A stretch of DNA of 64,000 nucleotides from Gorillibacterium timonense (lineage in GTDB: Bacteria; Bacillota; Bacilli; Paenibacillales; NBRC-103111), in NCBI RefSeq assembly GCF_001457415.1, contig NZ_LN881722.1, positions 310,001 to 374,000 of the forward strand, given 5' to 3'. The notes under the pieces were generated by a model that was not told where the DNA came from, did no database searches, and saw only the letters and a list, made by a program, of their open reading frames with translations. Both the position numbers and the translations under genes were made by a program. Positions within the stretch are counted from its first letter, which is position 1. Every line of letters starts with the position of its first letter. Shown here piece by piece: positions 26,054 through 35,383 of this stretch.

Positions 26054-26951
26054 TTCCCGTCATTTCCAAGAATTTGTCTTCCAGGCTCTTCGTCACTCTG
26101 CGGATGCCATACAGCCGGACGCCCACCCGTACGAGCGCGGCGGCGATCTCGGCCACTTCTTCGCGCTCCGCGCTCACCTCGATGCCCTCCGAAGTGATCT
26201 CCGCTTCCCGGGCGCAGGCGAGGGCTTCCTTGGCTTTTGCCGAGTCGTCCACTTCGAAGATGTACCGGCTCGCTTCGCCTTCCCGGACAAAATCCTGAAT
26301 CGAGCGTACATCGACAAGCTTGCCGTTCTGAATGATGCCGATGCGGTCGCACATGAGCTCCATCTCGGCCAGCAGGTGGCTCGATACGATGATGGAGATG
26401 TTGCCCTCCTGCGCGAGTCTCCGCAAGTAATCCCGCAGCTCGCGGATGCCCGCCGGATCAAGTCCGTTCGTGGGTTCGTCCAGAATGAGGAGCGAGGGTT
26501 TGTGCAGCAGCGCCTGGGCGACGCCAAGCCGCTGCCGCATCCCGAGAGAATACCGCTTCACTTTATCGTGGATGCGGTTTTCGAGTCCGACCAGTCGAAC
26601 GACCTCCAGGATTCGCTTGCGGGTCACGCCCGGCACCATCCGAGCGTAGTGCACCAGGTTTCGGTAGCCGGACAAGTATTTATAGAACTCGGGATTCTCC
26701 ACGATCGCCCCCACATGGCGGATGGCTTGCTCGTATTCCCGCTTGATACTCTTTCCTTCGATCAGCACGTCGCCTTCTGTCATGCTCATGAGTCCGACCA
26801 TCATGCGGATCGTCGTCGTTTTCCCGGCTCCATTCGGGCCGAGAAACCCAAAGATTTCTCCCTTCGGTACCTCGAAGCTCAGCTTGTCGATCAGCGTTTT
26901 GCCGCCGATCCGCTTGGTGACTCCGAGGAGCTGCACCGTCGGTGTTTTCAT
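26037..26951 (-). CDS. ABC transporter ATP-binding protein (BcrA family)
   Basis: 304 aa. Walker A GPNGAGKTT (39-47), signature YSLGMRQRLGVAQALL and Walker B SLLILDEPTNGLDP, with the SSHLLAEME switch region; a C-terminal 80-residue extension is typical of BcrA-type exporters. ATG 26951 (MKTPTVQLL) follows GAGGGGGA by 7 nt. Forms a two-gene exporter with the overlapping permease. No adjacent two-component system, unlike many bacitracin systems. Confidence 0.9.
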   Translation of the reverse strand: MKTPTVQLLGVTKRIGGKTLIDKLSFEVPKGEIFGFLGPNGAGKTTTIRMMVGLMSMTEGDVLIEGKSIKREYEQAIRHVGAIVENPEFYKYLSGYRNLVHYARMVPGVTRKRILEVVRLVGLENRIHDKVKRYSLGMRQRLGVAQALLHKPSLLILDEPTNGLDPAGIRELRDYLRRLAQEGNISIIVSSHLLAEMELMCDRIGIIQNGKLVDVRSIQDFVREGEASRYIFEVDDSAKAKEALACAREAEITSEGIEVSAEREEVAEIAAALVRVGVRLYGIRRVTKSLEDKFLEMTGSDQIA

Positions 26952-27017
26952 GAATGCTTCCCCCTCGTTATGTTTTCGCTTTCCCAAGTCTACGACGTTT
27001 CAGAAGGGGACAAAACC

Positions 27018-27073
27018 GTCTTCGGCCCGTTCCGCTCCCTGGACCTAGGTCGGGGACGAAACGGGCCGAAGGG
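27018..27073 (-). terminator. Imperfect hairpin, possible terminator
   Basis: CTTCGGCCCGTT (27020-27031) pairs with AACGGGCCGAAG (27060-27071); the loop contains the palindrome GACCTAGGTC. Only a short T run follows on the minus strand, so termination for the upstream minus-strand gene is plausible but not certain. Confidence 0.4.
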
Positions 27074-27089
27074 TCAGGAGAAGACCTCG

Positions 27090-28163
27090 TTACCGTGAGT
27101 ATTCCAGTTCCATCAGCCGGGCGAAAGAGGCATAGCTGCGGCTGCCGGGGTTGATGAAGTTGAAGTTGTCGAAGCCGCAGCCCTCTTGTCTGCAGTCATC
27201 GATCGTCCAAGAGAGGCGGAACTTGCACCATTCCGCGGTGGCTTGCTGAAAGTCGCAATAACGGCAGTTTCCCTTTTCGAAATACGTTCTCAGCTCGGGC
27301 GGCAGGCTGTCGATGACGAGGCCGTAGGCATCCATGTCCTTTAGCTTGAGGATCACCATCACATCGCCCGTATGAAAATCGATCATAAAGCGCGCGACCC
27401 GTTTCTTTTTCTGGAAATATTCCAGAGAATCATCCTTGTAATGGGCGGACAACCCCATCGACCCGACAAAATGCTCGTGAAGCAGGATCAGCAGGAGCCC
27501 GTGATCCTCATCGAGCAGAGCGGCTAAATCGAGTGCAGCAGCGTTAGAGGGGAGCTTGTCGCGGTCGGCGACACGTTTGTAGTCCATATAATAGAATTCG
27601 TGCGGATCATCCGCGTGAAAGCCTGGAGACAGAGCATAGGCCTTCAAGACGGAGGGAAGCCGGGGGTTGTCCGGATAAGAAACGACAAAAAAAGCTGCAT
27701 CCTTTCGGAACTTTGCTCCGTCATATTCTTCGATGGCGAATCCAAAGTCGATCAGCCGGTCGAGAATGAGCTGGAATCGGGTCATCTTCTTCAGAGTTTG
27801 GCGAAAGTCCGCTAGGGGGATGCGCAAGCCGTCTCCGTCCAGAACGCCGAGGCTTCCGATGGCCTGAAGAACGTCTCCGAGCCGTTTGACGGAGCGCCAG
27901 GAGGCTTTGGCGAGATTTCCATCCTCTTTGTTTTCGTTCACTTCATGAATGTCGCTGAGCGGTACCCCATAGGAAGAGGGATTCTCCTCCATATCCCGGT
28001 ACACTTGGCCTACCCGTTCCGCCAGCTCCTTGAAGGCATAGCGAAATTCCGCCTCCTCCATGAAGCCGAGCAGGTTCGGATCGACCGGGAAATCATCCGG
28101 TACATGCGGAATATGCCGGTAATAAGCGGTAACTTCGCGCTGAACATGATAGAGGTGGTTCAA
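27090..28163 (-). CDS. Hypothetical protein with C-terminal cysteine cluster
   Basis: 357 aa from TTG 28163 (GGGAGG 7 nt upstream). I recognise no family. Mostly soluble alpha/beta protein; residues 90-160 look like a helical or winged-helix segment. The C-terminal 60 residues contain a cysteine cluster (CRYC, then three more Cys: C-x2-C-x10-C-x9-C-x4-C) that could bind zinc. Stand-alone gene, divergent from the LCP gene. No export signal. Confidence 0.7.
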   Translation of the reverse strand: MNHLYHVQREVTAYYRHIPHVPDDFPVDPNLLGFMEEAEFRYAFKELAERVGQVYRDMEENPSSYGVPLSDIHEVNENKEDGNLAKASWRSVKRLGDVLQAIGSLGVLDGDGLRIPLADFRQTLKKMTRFQLILDRLIDFGFAIEEYDGAKFRKDAAFFVVSYPDNPRLPSVLKAYALSPGFHADDPHEFYYMDYKRVADRDKLPSNAAALDLAALLDEDHGLLLILLHEHFVGSMGLSAHYKDDSLEYFQKKKRVARFMIDFHTGDVMVILKLKDMDAYGLVIDSLPPELRTYFEKGNCRYCDFQQATAEWCKFRLSWTIDDCRQEGCGFDNFNFINPGSRSYASFARLMELEYSR

Positions 28164-28529
28164 TGAGATTCCTCCCTAGTACGCTGTCAACTCCAAAGCG
28201 TGGTTCTCGCACCACTTCTCCTACCGATTGACGCCGCTTCGTATCTGCACGATTAAGGCTGACGGCGCACTAGAGGCAGGAGCTGTCCTGCGCATGAATA
28301 AGATAGGGAAATTATACCCTATGATGATGACAACAGAATGTCCGGTTTCCTTTTATTTTGCGTGAAAGGGCTTAAGGTGGTGAAGACATATATCCAAATG
28401 ATTGGGGAATAGAATGAAACTAATAAGAATTCATAAAAATGACACAAATATTCCTGCGGTTTAGAGGTAAAATTCCGTAGAATGCTTTTTACCTCTATGA
28501 ACTAGGACCAATGGAAGAGGAGGAACGGA
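28164..28529. other. Divergent intergenic region with inverted repeat
   Basis: AT-rich stretch without a gene. AGAGGTAAAA (28463-28472) and TTTTACCTCT (28487-28496) form a perfect 10-bp inverted repeat with TAGAAT (28478-28483, possible -10) in the loop, so it may be an operator for the LCP gene. No good -35 identified. Confidence 0.5.
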
Positions 28530-29672
28530 ATGAATAAGAATCGAACCCGCCGCCGCTGGCTGATCGGGATATCCGTCAGTTTGGCCGTCGTTTTATGCGC
28601 TGCGGGCGCCTATGCCGCTTTCATCTATCACAAGGCCGATCAGGCCATTCAACATATTGCTGCGCCTCCTACGCCTACCCCATCGGGAAGCGCCGTTCCG
28701 TCGGTGACTCCTTCTCAGGTGAAGGAGGATCAGGATAAGCCGATTTCCTTCCTGCTCACGGGGGTGGATAGCCGAGGTGGAAGCGACGGATCTATGAATA
28801 CGGACGTCATCATGCTGCTCGCGCTGAATCCGAAGACCGACTCGGCGACGATCGTTTCGCTCCCCCGCGATCTTGAACTGAAGCCGGGTGACATTCGAAA
28901 TCATAAAGCCAATTACTTTTTTCCCTATTACTATCTGAAGGATAAAGATACCGCCTTCGCCCAAACCAAGGAGCTGTACTCGCGGCTGTTCGGGGTTCCC
29001 ATCGACTACATGGCGATGGTCGATTTTCAAGGGTTCCGTGAGCTGGTGGATGAGCTCGGCGGTGTCCGGGTGAATGTAGATATGGATATGAAGTATCGGG
29101 ACACTTCGGATGGAACCAATATCGATTTGAAAAAAGGCGAACAGACGCTGGATGGCAAGAACGCCCTCGACTTCGTTCGCTACCGCAAGTCGAACCAGGG
29201 AACGTCAGAATCGTCCGACACCGCCCGCAATGAGCGCCAGCAGCAGGTGATCAAGCAGATTCTGAGCAAGCTCACTTCGGTCAACGGGCTGCTGAACCTC
29301 GGAGACGTCCTGGATATCGCCGGCAAAAACGTGAAGACGGATGTTCCCGAGAGCGAGCTGCGCAGCTGGATCGGCCGCATCCGCGAATTGAAGCCCGATG
29401 AGGTCGAATTCATTCATTTGAACGGGGAATGGATAAGTCCCTATATCGTTCCGAAGGAGACCGATTTGAAGCAGGCGCTTACTGCTTTCCGGAGCCGTCT
29501 CGGGCTGGAGCCGGAGGAAGCGAACGGAGTGCAGTTGGACCGATTGGCGGACACCGTGGGCCTCCTTCCCGACAGCGGGACGGCCAGCGGCCTGAGCGAC
29601 CAGAACAGCTCGGGAAGCCGAACGGAGAGCGCCAGCGGCACCGGCAAAGAGGGAACTGGGCCTGTGAACTAA
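28530..29672 (+). CDS. LytR-CpsA-Psr (LCP) family glycopolymer ligase
   Basis: 380 aa. One N-terminal membrane helix (10-32), a Pro/Thr/Ser-rich spacer, then the LCP domain (about 70-260) with LLTGVDSRGG, TDVIMLLALNP, SLPRDLEL, LDGKNALDFVRYR and RNERQQQVIKQIL. LCP enzymes transfer wall teichoic acid or capsular polymers from lipid carriers to peptidoglycan, outside the membrane. The C-terminus ends in a Gly/Ser-rich tail. GAGGAGGAA precedes ATG 28530. Terminator downstream. Confidence 0.92.
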   Translation: MNKNRTRRRWLIGISVSLAVVLCAAGAYAAFIYHKADQAIQHIAAPPTPTPSGSAVPSVTPSQVKEDQDKPISFLLTGVDSRGGSDGSMNTDVIMLLALNPKTDSATIVSLPRDLELKPGDIRNHKANYFFPYYYLKDKDTAFAQTKELYSRLFGVPIDYMAMVDFQGFRELVDELGGVRVNVDMDMKYRDTSDGTNIDLKKGEQTLDGKNALDFVRYRKSNQGTSESSDTARNERQQQVIKQILSKLTSVNGLLNLGDVLDIAGKNVKTDVPESELRSWIGRIRELKPDEVEFIHLNGEWISPYIVPKETDLKQALTAFRSRLGLEPEEANGVQLDRLADTVGLLPDSGTASGLSDQNSSGSRTESASGTGKEGTGPVN

Positions 29673-29724
29673 AGCAGTCCGATCACCATCGAGTCACCTG
29701 GGTTAGCCCATCTATTACCCCCAC

Positions 29725-29771
29725 ATAAAAGCACTTCCGACTTCTCCAGCAAAGAGACGGAAGTGCTTTCT
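29725..29771. terminator. Bidirectional terminator
   Basis: AAAAGCACTTCCG (29727-29739) pairs with CGGAAGTGCTTT (29758-29769). Abuts the stop of the truncated SDR gene. Confidence 0.85.
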
Positions 29772-29775
29772 TGCA

Positions 29776-30051
29776 TCACCAGCTGTTGTGGATGCCGGCA
29801 TTGTTGATGAGGAGATCGAGGCTCGGAGTCTGGGATGCGATGATATCGGCGGCAGCTGTCACGGATGCACCATTCGAGACATCGAGCGGCACCTGGACCA
29901 GCTGCTTCGGATAGGTCTCCGCAAGCCGGTCCAACTCCGGCCAATCCGACATATAGCTCCCTGCATAAACCTGGTAACCCCGTTCCAAGAGGCCTTCCGT
30001 CAAGGCGAGGCCGAGTCCCCGGTCAGCGCCGGTAACGTAAGCGGTTGCCAT
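29776..30051 (-). pseudogene. Truncated short-chain dehydrogenase (SDR)
   Basis: 91 aa. Start and RBS (AGGAGAG) are intact, with the cofactor-binding motif TGADRGLGLALTEGL and the NNAG motif (LDLLINNAGIHNSW), but the reading frame stops there. The catalytic Ser-Tyr-Lys and C-terminal half (about 150 residues) are missing, so it cannot be an active enzyme. The stop sits immediately beside a terminator, suggesting a deletion that fused the remnant to the end of another unit. Confidence 0.75.
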
Positions 30052-30573
30052 GCGCTATCTCTCCTACTAAAGCGGTTTCGTTACTATAATCCATTCTAGC
30101 TCATTCTCTCTCCACACTCAAAGAAAATAGAGACTGTATGACACAATTGAGGCAAATGAGAATGATGTTCATCACTTCTTTGGAATAAAATGACTGATTC
30201 TTCAGGAAAAAACGAATTGAAAGCGGTTGCAAAATATGGTGTATTTTGGCTGTTACTCCCGCTTTTCTACCCTTCTGTTATGGCTATTTCAATTTGCTGT
30301 TTATATAGCAGAGATTTTGCTCCTTTTTTTTAGCAGGAAACCGAATCGTTCGCAGACCAGGATGAAAAGAGCTTACCTCATAAGGAGATTCGCTGTGACA
30401 AATGAAACCGGAAACGCTTGAAGAGACAGACGGTTCGATCGTTCTGCGCAAGCTTCCCTGGGGGTGGAGGAGTTGGCTGTTTCAAACTTGAAAAGCGGCT
30501 GATTCTTCGCCGAAAACCAAAGATTTTAATGAATTTTTTTTTGTTTTTTTTCTTTTTCAAAATGGCACAATCT
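30052..30573. other. AT-rich noncoding region bordering the hydrogenase island
   Basis: About 520 bp, visibly lower GC than the surroundings, with long T runs near 30533-30558. Contains a cre-like TGAAAGCGGTTGCA (30218-30231, one mismatch to the catabolite-response consensus). A 64-codon hydrophobic reading frame (30227-30421) lacks a convincing ribosome site. No gene called. The composition break plus the truncated SDR suggests a rearrangement boundary. Confidence 0.5.
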
Positions 30574-30616
30574 TGTGAATTAGTTCACTTTAGAAGCTGT
30601 TTTTTTGAAGTACAAT
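30574..30616 (+). promoter_or_regulatory. Fnr-type class II promoter of hydE
   Basis: TGTGAATTAGTTCACT (30574-30589) matches TGTGA-N6-TCACA with one mismatch. TACAAT -10 at 30611-30616, exactly the same 37-bp offset as in the ric promoter; inferred start near 30623, giving a 120-nt leader before hydE. Confidence 0.8.
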
Positions 30617-30744
30617 GGGGACGAAAGAACGGACCGCTCCTCCGAAATTATGACCGCTGCTGCTCAAGCCCTCACACGTTCGGATGTCGATTCGTTTTTC
30701 GCTGCGCTGACAACGGTTTGTCTTACCCGAGAGGAGGAGACCCC

Positions 30745-31803
30745 TTGGACGAACTGCTCGCCAAGCTGCATCAAACAAATTCGCTGACCAAGGACGAGAT
30801 CGTCGAGCTCCTCGGAAGCCTGACCCCGGAAGGGCGGAAGGAATTGTTCCGGCTCGCCGATCAGACCCGCCAAAGGCATTATGGCAAAGCCGTGTTCATG
30901 CGTGGATTGATTGAATTCTCCAACATGTGCAAGCAGGACTGCCTGTACTGCGGACTCCGCCGGTCGAATGCCGGGGTGGACCGCTATCGGCTCACGGAGG
31001 ACGAGATTCTCGAGTGCGTCGAGGAAGGCTACGAGCTTGGCTACCGGTCCTTCGTTCTGCAAAGTGGAGAGGATTTCCGTTACACCGAGGAATTGCTTAC
31101 CGAAATTATCCGCCGGATCAAAGCTCGCTATCCCGAGGTGGCGATCACGTTGTCCATCGGGGAACGCAGCGAGCGCTTTTACCGGACGTTATTCGAAGCG
31201 GGAGCAGACCGCTACCTGCTGCGGCACGAGACAGCATCCCGCTCTTTGTATGAGTCGCTGCATCCCGGAATGTCTTACGATAACCGCATCGACTGCCTGT
31301 ACACCTTGAAGCGCATCGGCTATCAGGTAGGCGCCGGCTTCATGGTCGGGTTGCCGGGACAGACGGCTGAACATCTCGCCGAAGATCTCCTTTTCCTGCA
31401 TGAGCTTCAACCTGAGATGATCGGGATCGGCCCGTTCATCCCGCACAGTGCAACTCCGCTTGCGAAGGCGGAGGGGGGCACCGTTGACCATACATTGGTA
31501 ATGATAGCGCTTGCTAGACTTTTTGTTCCAGGTGCTATGCTGCCCGCAACCACGGCGATGGGTACCCTCGACCCGGTCGGACGGGAGAAGGCTTTGAAGG
31601 CCGGCGCTAACGTTGTGATGCCCATTCTGTCGCCTCTGGCCGTCCGCGAGAAGTACGCGCTCTACGAGAACAAAATCTGCACGGGAGACGAAGCCTCCCA
31701 CTGCCGCCACTGTATTGAAATGCGCATCGTCGCTTCCGGCTACCGGATCGAGATGGGGCGCGGCGACCACTGTGGATTCCGCACCGATTCTTGCTTAGCT
31801 TGA
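30745..31803 (+). CDS. hydE: [FeFe] hydrogenase maturase HydE (radical SAM)
   Basis: 352 aa from TTG 30745, which has GAGGAGGAG upstream; longer in-frame versions have no RBS and non-family sequence. The radical-SAM motif CKQDCLYC lies at 62-69 (CX3CX2C), and the optional second cluster CX7CX2C is present near the C-terminus (CTGDEASHCRHC). HydE converts the HydG-derived Fe(CO)2(CN)(Cys) complex toward the dithiolate-bridged precursor of the H-cluster. First gene of the island, under the Fnr-type promoter, 142 bp before the oxidoreductase genes. Confidence 0.93.
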   Translation: MDELLAKLHQTNSLTKDEIVELLGSLTPEGRKELFRLADQTRQRHYGKAVFMRGLIEFSNMCKQDCLYCGLRRSNAGVDRYRLTEDEILECVEEGYELGYRSFVLQSGEDFRYTEELLTEIIRRIKARYPEVAITLSIGERSERFYRTLFEAGADRYLLRHETASRSLYESLHPGMSYDNRIDCLYTLKRIGYQVGAGFMVGLPGQTAEHLAEDLLFLHELQPEMIGIGPFIPHSATPLAKAEGGTVDHTLVMIALARLFVPGAMLPATTAMGTLDPVGREKALKAGANVVMPILSPLAVREKYALYENKICTGDEASHCRHCIEMRIVASGYRIEMGRGDHCGFRTDSCLA

Positions 31804-31945
31804 TTAGCATGATTGCTTAAGTCCCTCCCCCATGCCGTATGACGGTACGACTGAAAAGTCAGGATTTGAGCTTCATATATCTGATTTGATTGCTCTACAC
31901 GCTTATACCGGGCAGTACGATCAGAAATTCAAAGGAGGAAACCAG

Positions 31946-32938
31946 ATGTCTATTTTACCGAAGAAGAACTCGCTGGGCTTTTTCGAAATCCGTCTTGAAT
32001 CCATCGGCGGACTCGGCGCCAACCTCGCGGGCAAGATGCTCGCCGAAACCGGTGCGATCGGCCTCGGGCTCAATGCGTCCAACTTCTCATCCTACGGTTC
32101 CGAGAAAAAAGGCACTCCCGTAAAAGCATTCGTTCGCTTCTGCGATCCGGATGTCGAGATTCGCGACCACAGCCCGATTGAAGAGCCTCATGTCGTCGCG
32201 GTCTTCCATGAAGCCCTGTACAAGAACGTCAATGTCATCAGCGGCTTGCCGACCGATGGGGTTGTGCTCGTCAACACGACCCGCGACTTCGAAGAAGTAA
32301 AAAGAGATCTCGGTCTGCAATACGGTACGCTTGCGCTTGTGGATGGGATGGGCATTGCCGTCGAAGAGAAAACGAAGGTCAATACCTCCATGCTGGGCGC
32401 GCTGTTCCGGATTTGCGATTTCCTCGACCCGGAAGCGATGCGCAAAGTCATCCGTTCCACCTTCGAGAAGAAATATCCGCACCTCGTTGAACCGAACATC
32501 CGCACCTTTGACCGCGGCTATAACGAAGTGAAGTTCATGACGTATGATGTGCCGGCCGGTGCGGAAGCCAAGCCCTTTAAACGCGCGCAATCTCCTCTTG
32601 GTTACGCGACCCAGGTTCCCGGCGGCGTCATTCTCGCCCAAGGCAACAGTATCCTGAAGGACCTGAGCGGTTCCCGCCAAGGCTTCCTGCCGGAGCTCAA
32701 CACCGAGAAATGTATCAGCTGCGCCAACTGCGACGCCGTATGCCCCGACTACTGCTTCGTCTGGGAAACCGGAGAAGACAAGAAGGGCCGCCCGCAGCAA
32801 TTCCTGCGCGGCATTGACTATCAATATTGCAAAGGCTGCCTGAAATGCGTGGAAGTTTGCCCGACGGATGCCCTTTCGTCCCGCCGCGAAGAAGTGGGAT
32901 ACGCCGAAGAGCACCGCGTCACCCAAGTTTTTAATTAA
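31946..32938 (+). CDS. 2-oxoacid:ferredoxin oxidoreductase, gamma-delta fusion
   Basis: 330 aa, ATG 31946 after AAAGGAGG. Residues 10-190 are the gamma domain (FEIRLESIGGLGANLAGKML) and about 190-240 a linker. The C-terminus is a two-cluster ferredoxin (delta) domain with CISCANCDAVCPDYC and CKGCLKCVEVCP. It passes electrons from the thiamine-diphosphate site of the partner protein to ferredoxin. The fusion of gamma and delta is seen in some pyruvate oxidoreductases. Directly followed (23 bp) by the alpha-beta gene. Confidence 0.88.
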   Translation: MSILPKKNSLGFFEIRLESIGGLGANLAGKMLAETGAIGLGLNASNFSSYGSEKKGTPVKAFVRFCDPDVEIRDHSPIEEPHVVAVFHEALYKNVNVISGLPTDGVVLVNTTRDFEEVKRDLGLQYGTLALVDGMGIAVEEKTKVNTSMLGALFRICDFLDPEAMRKVIRSTFEKKYPHLVEPNIRTFDRGYNEVKFMTYDVPAGAEAKPFKRAQSPLGYATQVPGGVILAQGNSILKDLSGSRQGFLPELNTEKCISCANCDAVCPDYCFVWETGEDKKGRPQQFLRGIDYQYCKGCLKCVEVCPTDALSSRREEVGYAEEHRVTQVFN

Positions 32939-32961
32939 ACGTAAAGGGGAGGACATGAACC

Positions 32962-35259
32962 ATGGCCGTTATTGAAGATAAATTGTCGCAAGTCATTCCG
33001 GCAGAGCAGATCACGCATTTCGAATCCGGCAATGAAATGGCCGCCACGGCTGCCGCTCAAATCAATTACCACATCATGGGTTATTTCCCGATCACACCGT
33101 CCACTGAAGTAGCCCAATACCTGGACCAAATGAAGACCCGCGGTCTTCATGACATCCAACTGATCGCCGCTGACGGCGAGCACGGCTCTGCCGGGATCTG
33201 TTACGGCGCAGCCATGACGGGCGCTCGCGTCGTCAACGCGACGAGCTCCCAAGGCTTCCTGTACATGCTGGAGCAGCTTCCGACCCAATCGGGTACTCGC
33301 TTCCCGATGGTGCTTAATCTGGTTACCCGCGCGATCAGCGGTCCGCTCGATATCCGCGGCGACCACTCCGACTTGTACTACGGCTTGAACCTGGGCTGGG
33401 TCATCCTGACCGCCAGCACCCCGCAAGCCGTATATGACATGAACATCATCGCGCTGAAGGTTGCGGAGCATTCCGATGTCCGTCTACCGGTCATCGTCGC
33501 TTACGACGGCTTCTTCACGTCTCACCAGAAACGCAAGGTGCAGTACTTCAAGGACAACAAAGTCGTTCAAGACTTCGTCGGTCCGAACCCGAACCACAGC
33601 TATCCGAACATCGCGGACCCGTCGCACCCGGTCACCATCGGGGCGCACATGGGCGGCGACGATCTGCTGAACAACCACTATCAGCTGAGCGAAGCGCTGG
33701 AAAAAGCCGGCGAAGTGTATGAGCAAGTCGCCCGCGAATACGCACAGCTCTCCGGCCGCGAATACCCGACCCTCGATCTGTACCGCATGGAAGACGCCGA
33801 AGTGGCTGTATTCCTGCTGAACTCCGCCGGGGAATCCGCGAAGGATACGGTTGACGCTCTCCGCGCCAAAGGCGTGAAGGCCGGTCTCGTTCGCCCGAAC
33901 ATCATCCGCCCGTTCCCGACGGAAGCGATCCGCAAGGCCATGAAGAACGTCAAGGCTCTTCTGGTCGGCGAACGCGCTGATTCCTACGGTGCGCAAGGCT
34001 CCAACCTTACCCATGAAATCCGTTCCGCCCTGCAAGTCGATCCGGAGAACAAGACGATCGTTCTGTCCCGCATCTTCGGCCTCGGCGGCAAGGACTTCTA
34101 TGCAGATGACGCGCAAGCTTTCTTCGAGGCCGCCATTGACGCTGCTGAAAAGGGCTATGCCGAGAAACCGTTCGACTATCACGGCCACTACCCGGGCGAC
34201 GCGGCGCATGCCATCGTTTCGAACCAAGTGATCGAGCCGCTGAAAACCGACGATTACAAGACGGGCCTCATCAACGTCACCGAAGACGAAACGACCGGCC
34301 GTCTGAACGTCAAGCTGCCGCCGCTCCGCCAACTGACCGTGAAGCCGCACCGTCTGGCTCCCGGACACGGCGCTTGCCCTGGCTGCGGCGCACTGTCCGC
34401 CATCGAGCTCTTCCTGAAGGGCATCGAAGGGGACGTCGTCCTTCTGTTCCAAACCGGCTGCGCTTATGTCGTAACCGCCAGCTACCCGTATTCGTCCCAC
34501 AAGCAGACCTTCGTGCACAACCTGTTCCAGAACGGTGCTGCCACCGTAGCTGGTGCGGTTGACGCCTTCTATGAGTTGAAGCGTCGCGGAGAGATTCAAG
34601 TATCCGACGACGTCACCTTCATCATGATTTCCGGCGACGGCGGCATGGACATCGGCATGGGCGCCGCTGTTGGTACCGCGCTCCGCAATCATAAGATTAT
34701 CATCCTCGAGTACGACAACGAAGGCTACATGAATACCGGCTCGCAGCTGTCCTACTCGACTCCGATGGGCCACATGACCAGCACCTCCGGTGTCGGCAAA
34801 GCCCAAAAGGGGAAAAAGGGCCATCACAAGGACACCGCGCAAATTCTGGCGGCCTGCAACATTCCTTACGTCTTCACCGCAACCGAATCGAACGCTCAGG
34901 ATCTGCTGAAGAAAGCCGCCAAGGCGCAATGGTACGCCAACAACGTCGGTACGGCTTACGGCAAAATCCTCTGCGCCTGCCCGCTGAACTGGAAGTCCGA
35001 GGACCAAAAAGGCAATGACCTGGTCAGCGCCGCCGTCAACTCCTGCTTCTTCCCGCTGTACGAAATCGAGCAGGGTATCACGACGATTACGTACAATCCG
35101 GAAGACAAGGGCAAACGGATTCCGGTAACCGACTGGCTGAAGGGCATGGGCAAGACGAAGCACCTTCTGAAGGACGAAGAGCAATTGAAAGCCTTCGAAG
35201 ACGAAATTGAACGCCGCTGGAGCCGCTTGAAGGCCAAACACGACAATCCGGAGCTGTAA
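32962..35259 (+). CDS. 2-oxoacid:ferredoxin oxidoreductase, alpha-beta fusion
   Basis: 765 aa. Residues 20-430 are the alpha (pyrimidine-binding) part (GYFPITPSTEVAQYLDQ, DGEHGSAGICYGAAMTGARV); from about 465 comes beta with the proximal cluster ligands CPGCG (472-476), FQTGC and LCACPLNW. The thiamine-diphosphate motif is GDGGMDIGMG ... DNEGYMNTGSQ (around 559-594). Catalyses CoA-dependent oxidative decarboxylation; pyruvate is the likeliest substrate given the neighbouring hydrogenase, but 2-ketoglutarate or others cannot be excluded. A single-chain alpha-beta arrangement without gamma-delta in between differs from the usual single-chain PFOR order. Confidence 0.87.
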   Translation: MAVIEDKLSQVIPAEQITHFESGNEMAATAAAQINYHIMGYFPITPSTEVAQYLDQMKTRGLHDIQLIAADGEHGSAGICYGAAMTGARVVNATSSQGFLYMLEQLPTQSGTRFPMVLNLVTRAISGPLDIRGDHSDLYYGLNLGWVILTASTPQAVYDMNIIALKVAEHSDVRLPVIVAYDGFFTSHQKRKVQYFKDNKVVQDFVGPNPNHSYPNIADPSHPVTIGAHMGGDDLLNNHYQLSEALEKAGEVYEQVAREYAQLSGREYPTLDLYRMEDAEVAVFLLNSAGESAKDTVDALRAKGVKAGLVRPNIIRPFPTEAIRKAMKNVKALLVGERADSYGAQGSNLTHEIRSALQVDPENKTIVLSRIFGLGGKDFYADDAQAFFEAAIDAAEKGYAEKPFDYHGHYPGDAAHAIVSNQVIEPLKTDDYKTGLINVTEDETTGRLNVKLPPLRQLTVKPHRLAPGHGACPGCGALSAIELFLKGIEGDVVLLFQTGCAYVVTASYPYSSHKQTFVHNLFQNGAATVAGAVDAFYELKRRGEIQVSDDVTFIMISGDGGMDIGMGAAVGTALRNHKIIILEYDNEGYMNTGSQLSYSTPMGHMTSTSGVGKAQKGKKGHHKDTAQILAACNIPYVFTATESNAQDLLKKAAKAQWYANNVGTAYGKILCACPLNWKSEDQKGNDLVSAAVNSCFFPLYEIEQGITTITYNPEDKGKRIPVTDWLKGMGKTKHLLKDEEQLKAFEDEIERRWSRLKAKHDNPEL

Positions 35260-35280
35260 AAACGAACCGGAACGATCGTG

Positions 35281-35328
35281 CCAAGCCCGCTCCCTTGCCG
35301 CAATGCTGACAAAGAGCGGGCTTTCTTA
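35281..35328 (+). terminator. Terminator after the oxidoreductase genes
   Basis: AAGCCCGCTC (35283-35292) pairs with GAGCGGGCTT (35314-35323), followed by TCTT. Confidence 0.8.
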
Positions 35329-35383
35329 ACGAGAATAGCAGGTTTTTACCGGAAGAGGCCTTGCCGCTTTCGATAAAGTAAAT

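Noticed and set aside
30218-30231. cre-like CcpA site TGAAAGCGGTTGCA
   Set aside because: One mismatch, 360 bp before the mapped -10 of hydE and not overlapping any promoter I can identify; kept only as a note.
30227-30421. 64-codon hydrophobic reading frame in the AT-rich region
   Set aside because: No convincing RBS and AT-rich composition makes hydrophobic codons likely by chance.
30418-30744. 109-residue N-terminal extension in frame with HydE
   Set aside because: The extension includes poly-Phe from the T run, lies over the Fnr promoter and has no RBS; TTG 30745 has a strong one.
33484-35241. 585-codon open frame on the minus strand opposite the alpha-beta oxidoreductase gene
   Set aside because: It is the antisense shadow of a strongly biased GC-rich gene; no RBS, composition unlike a protein. 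The same holds for long antisense frames at 3205-4680 and 36900-38360.
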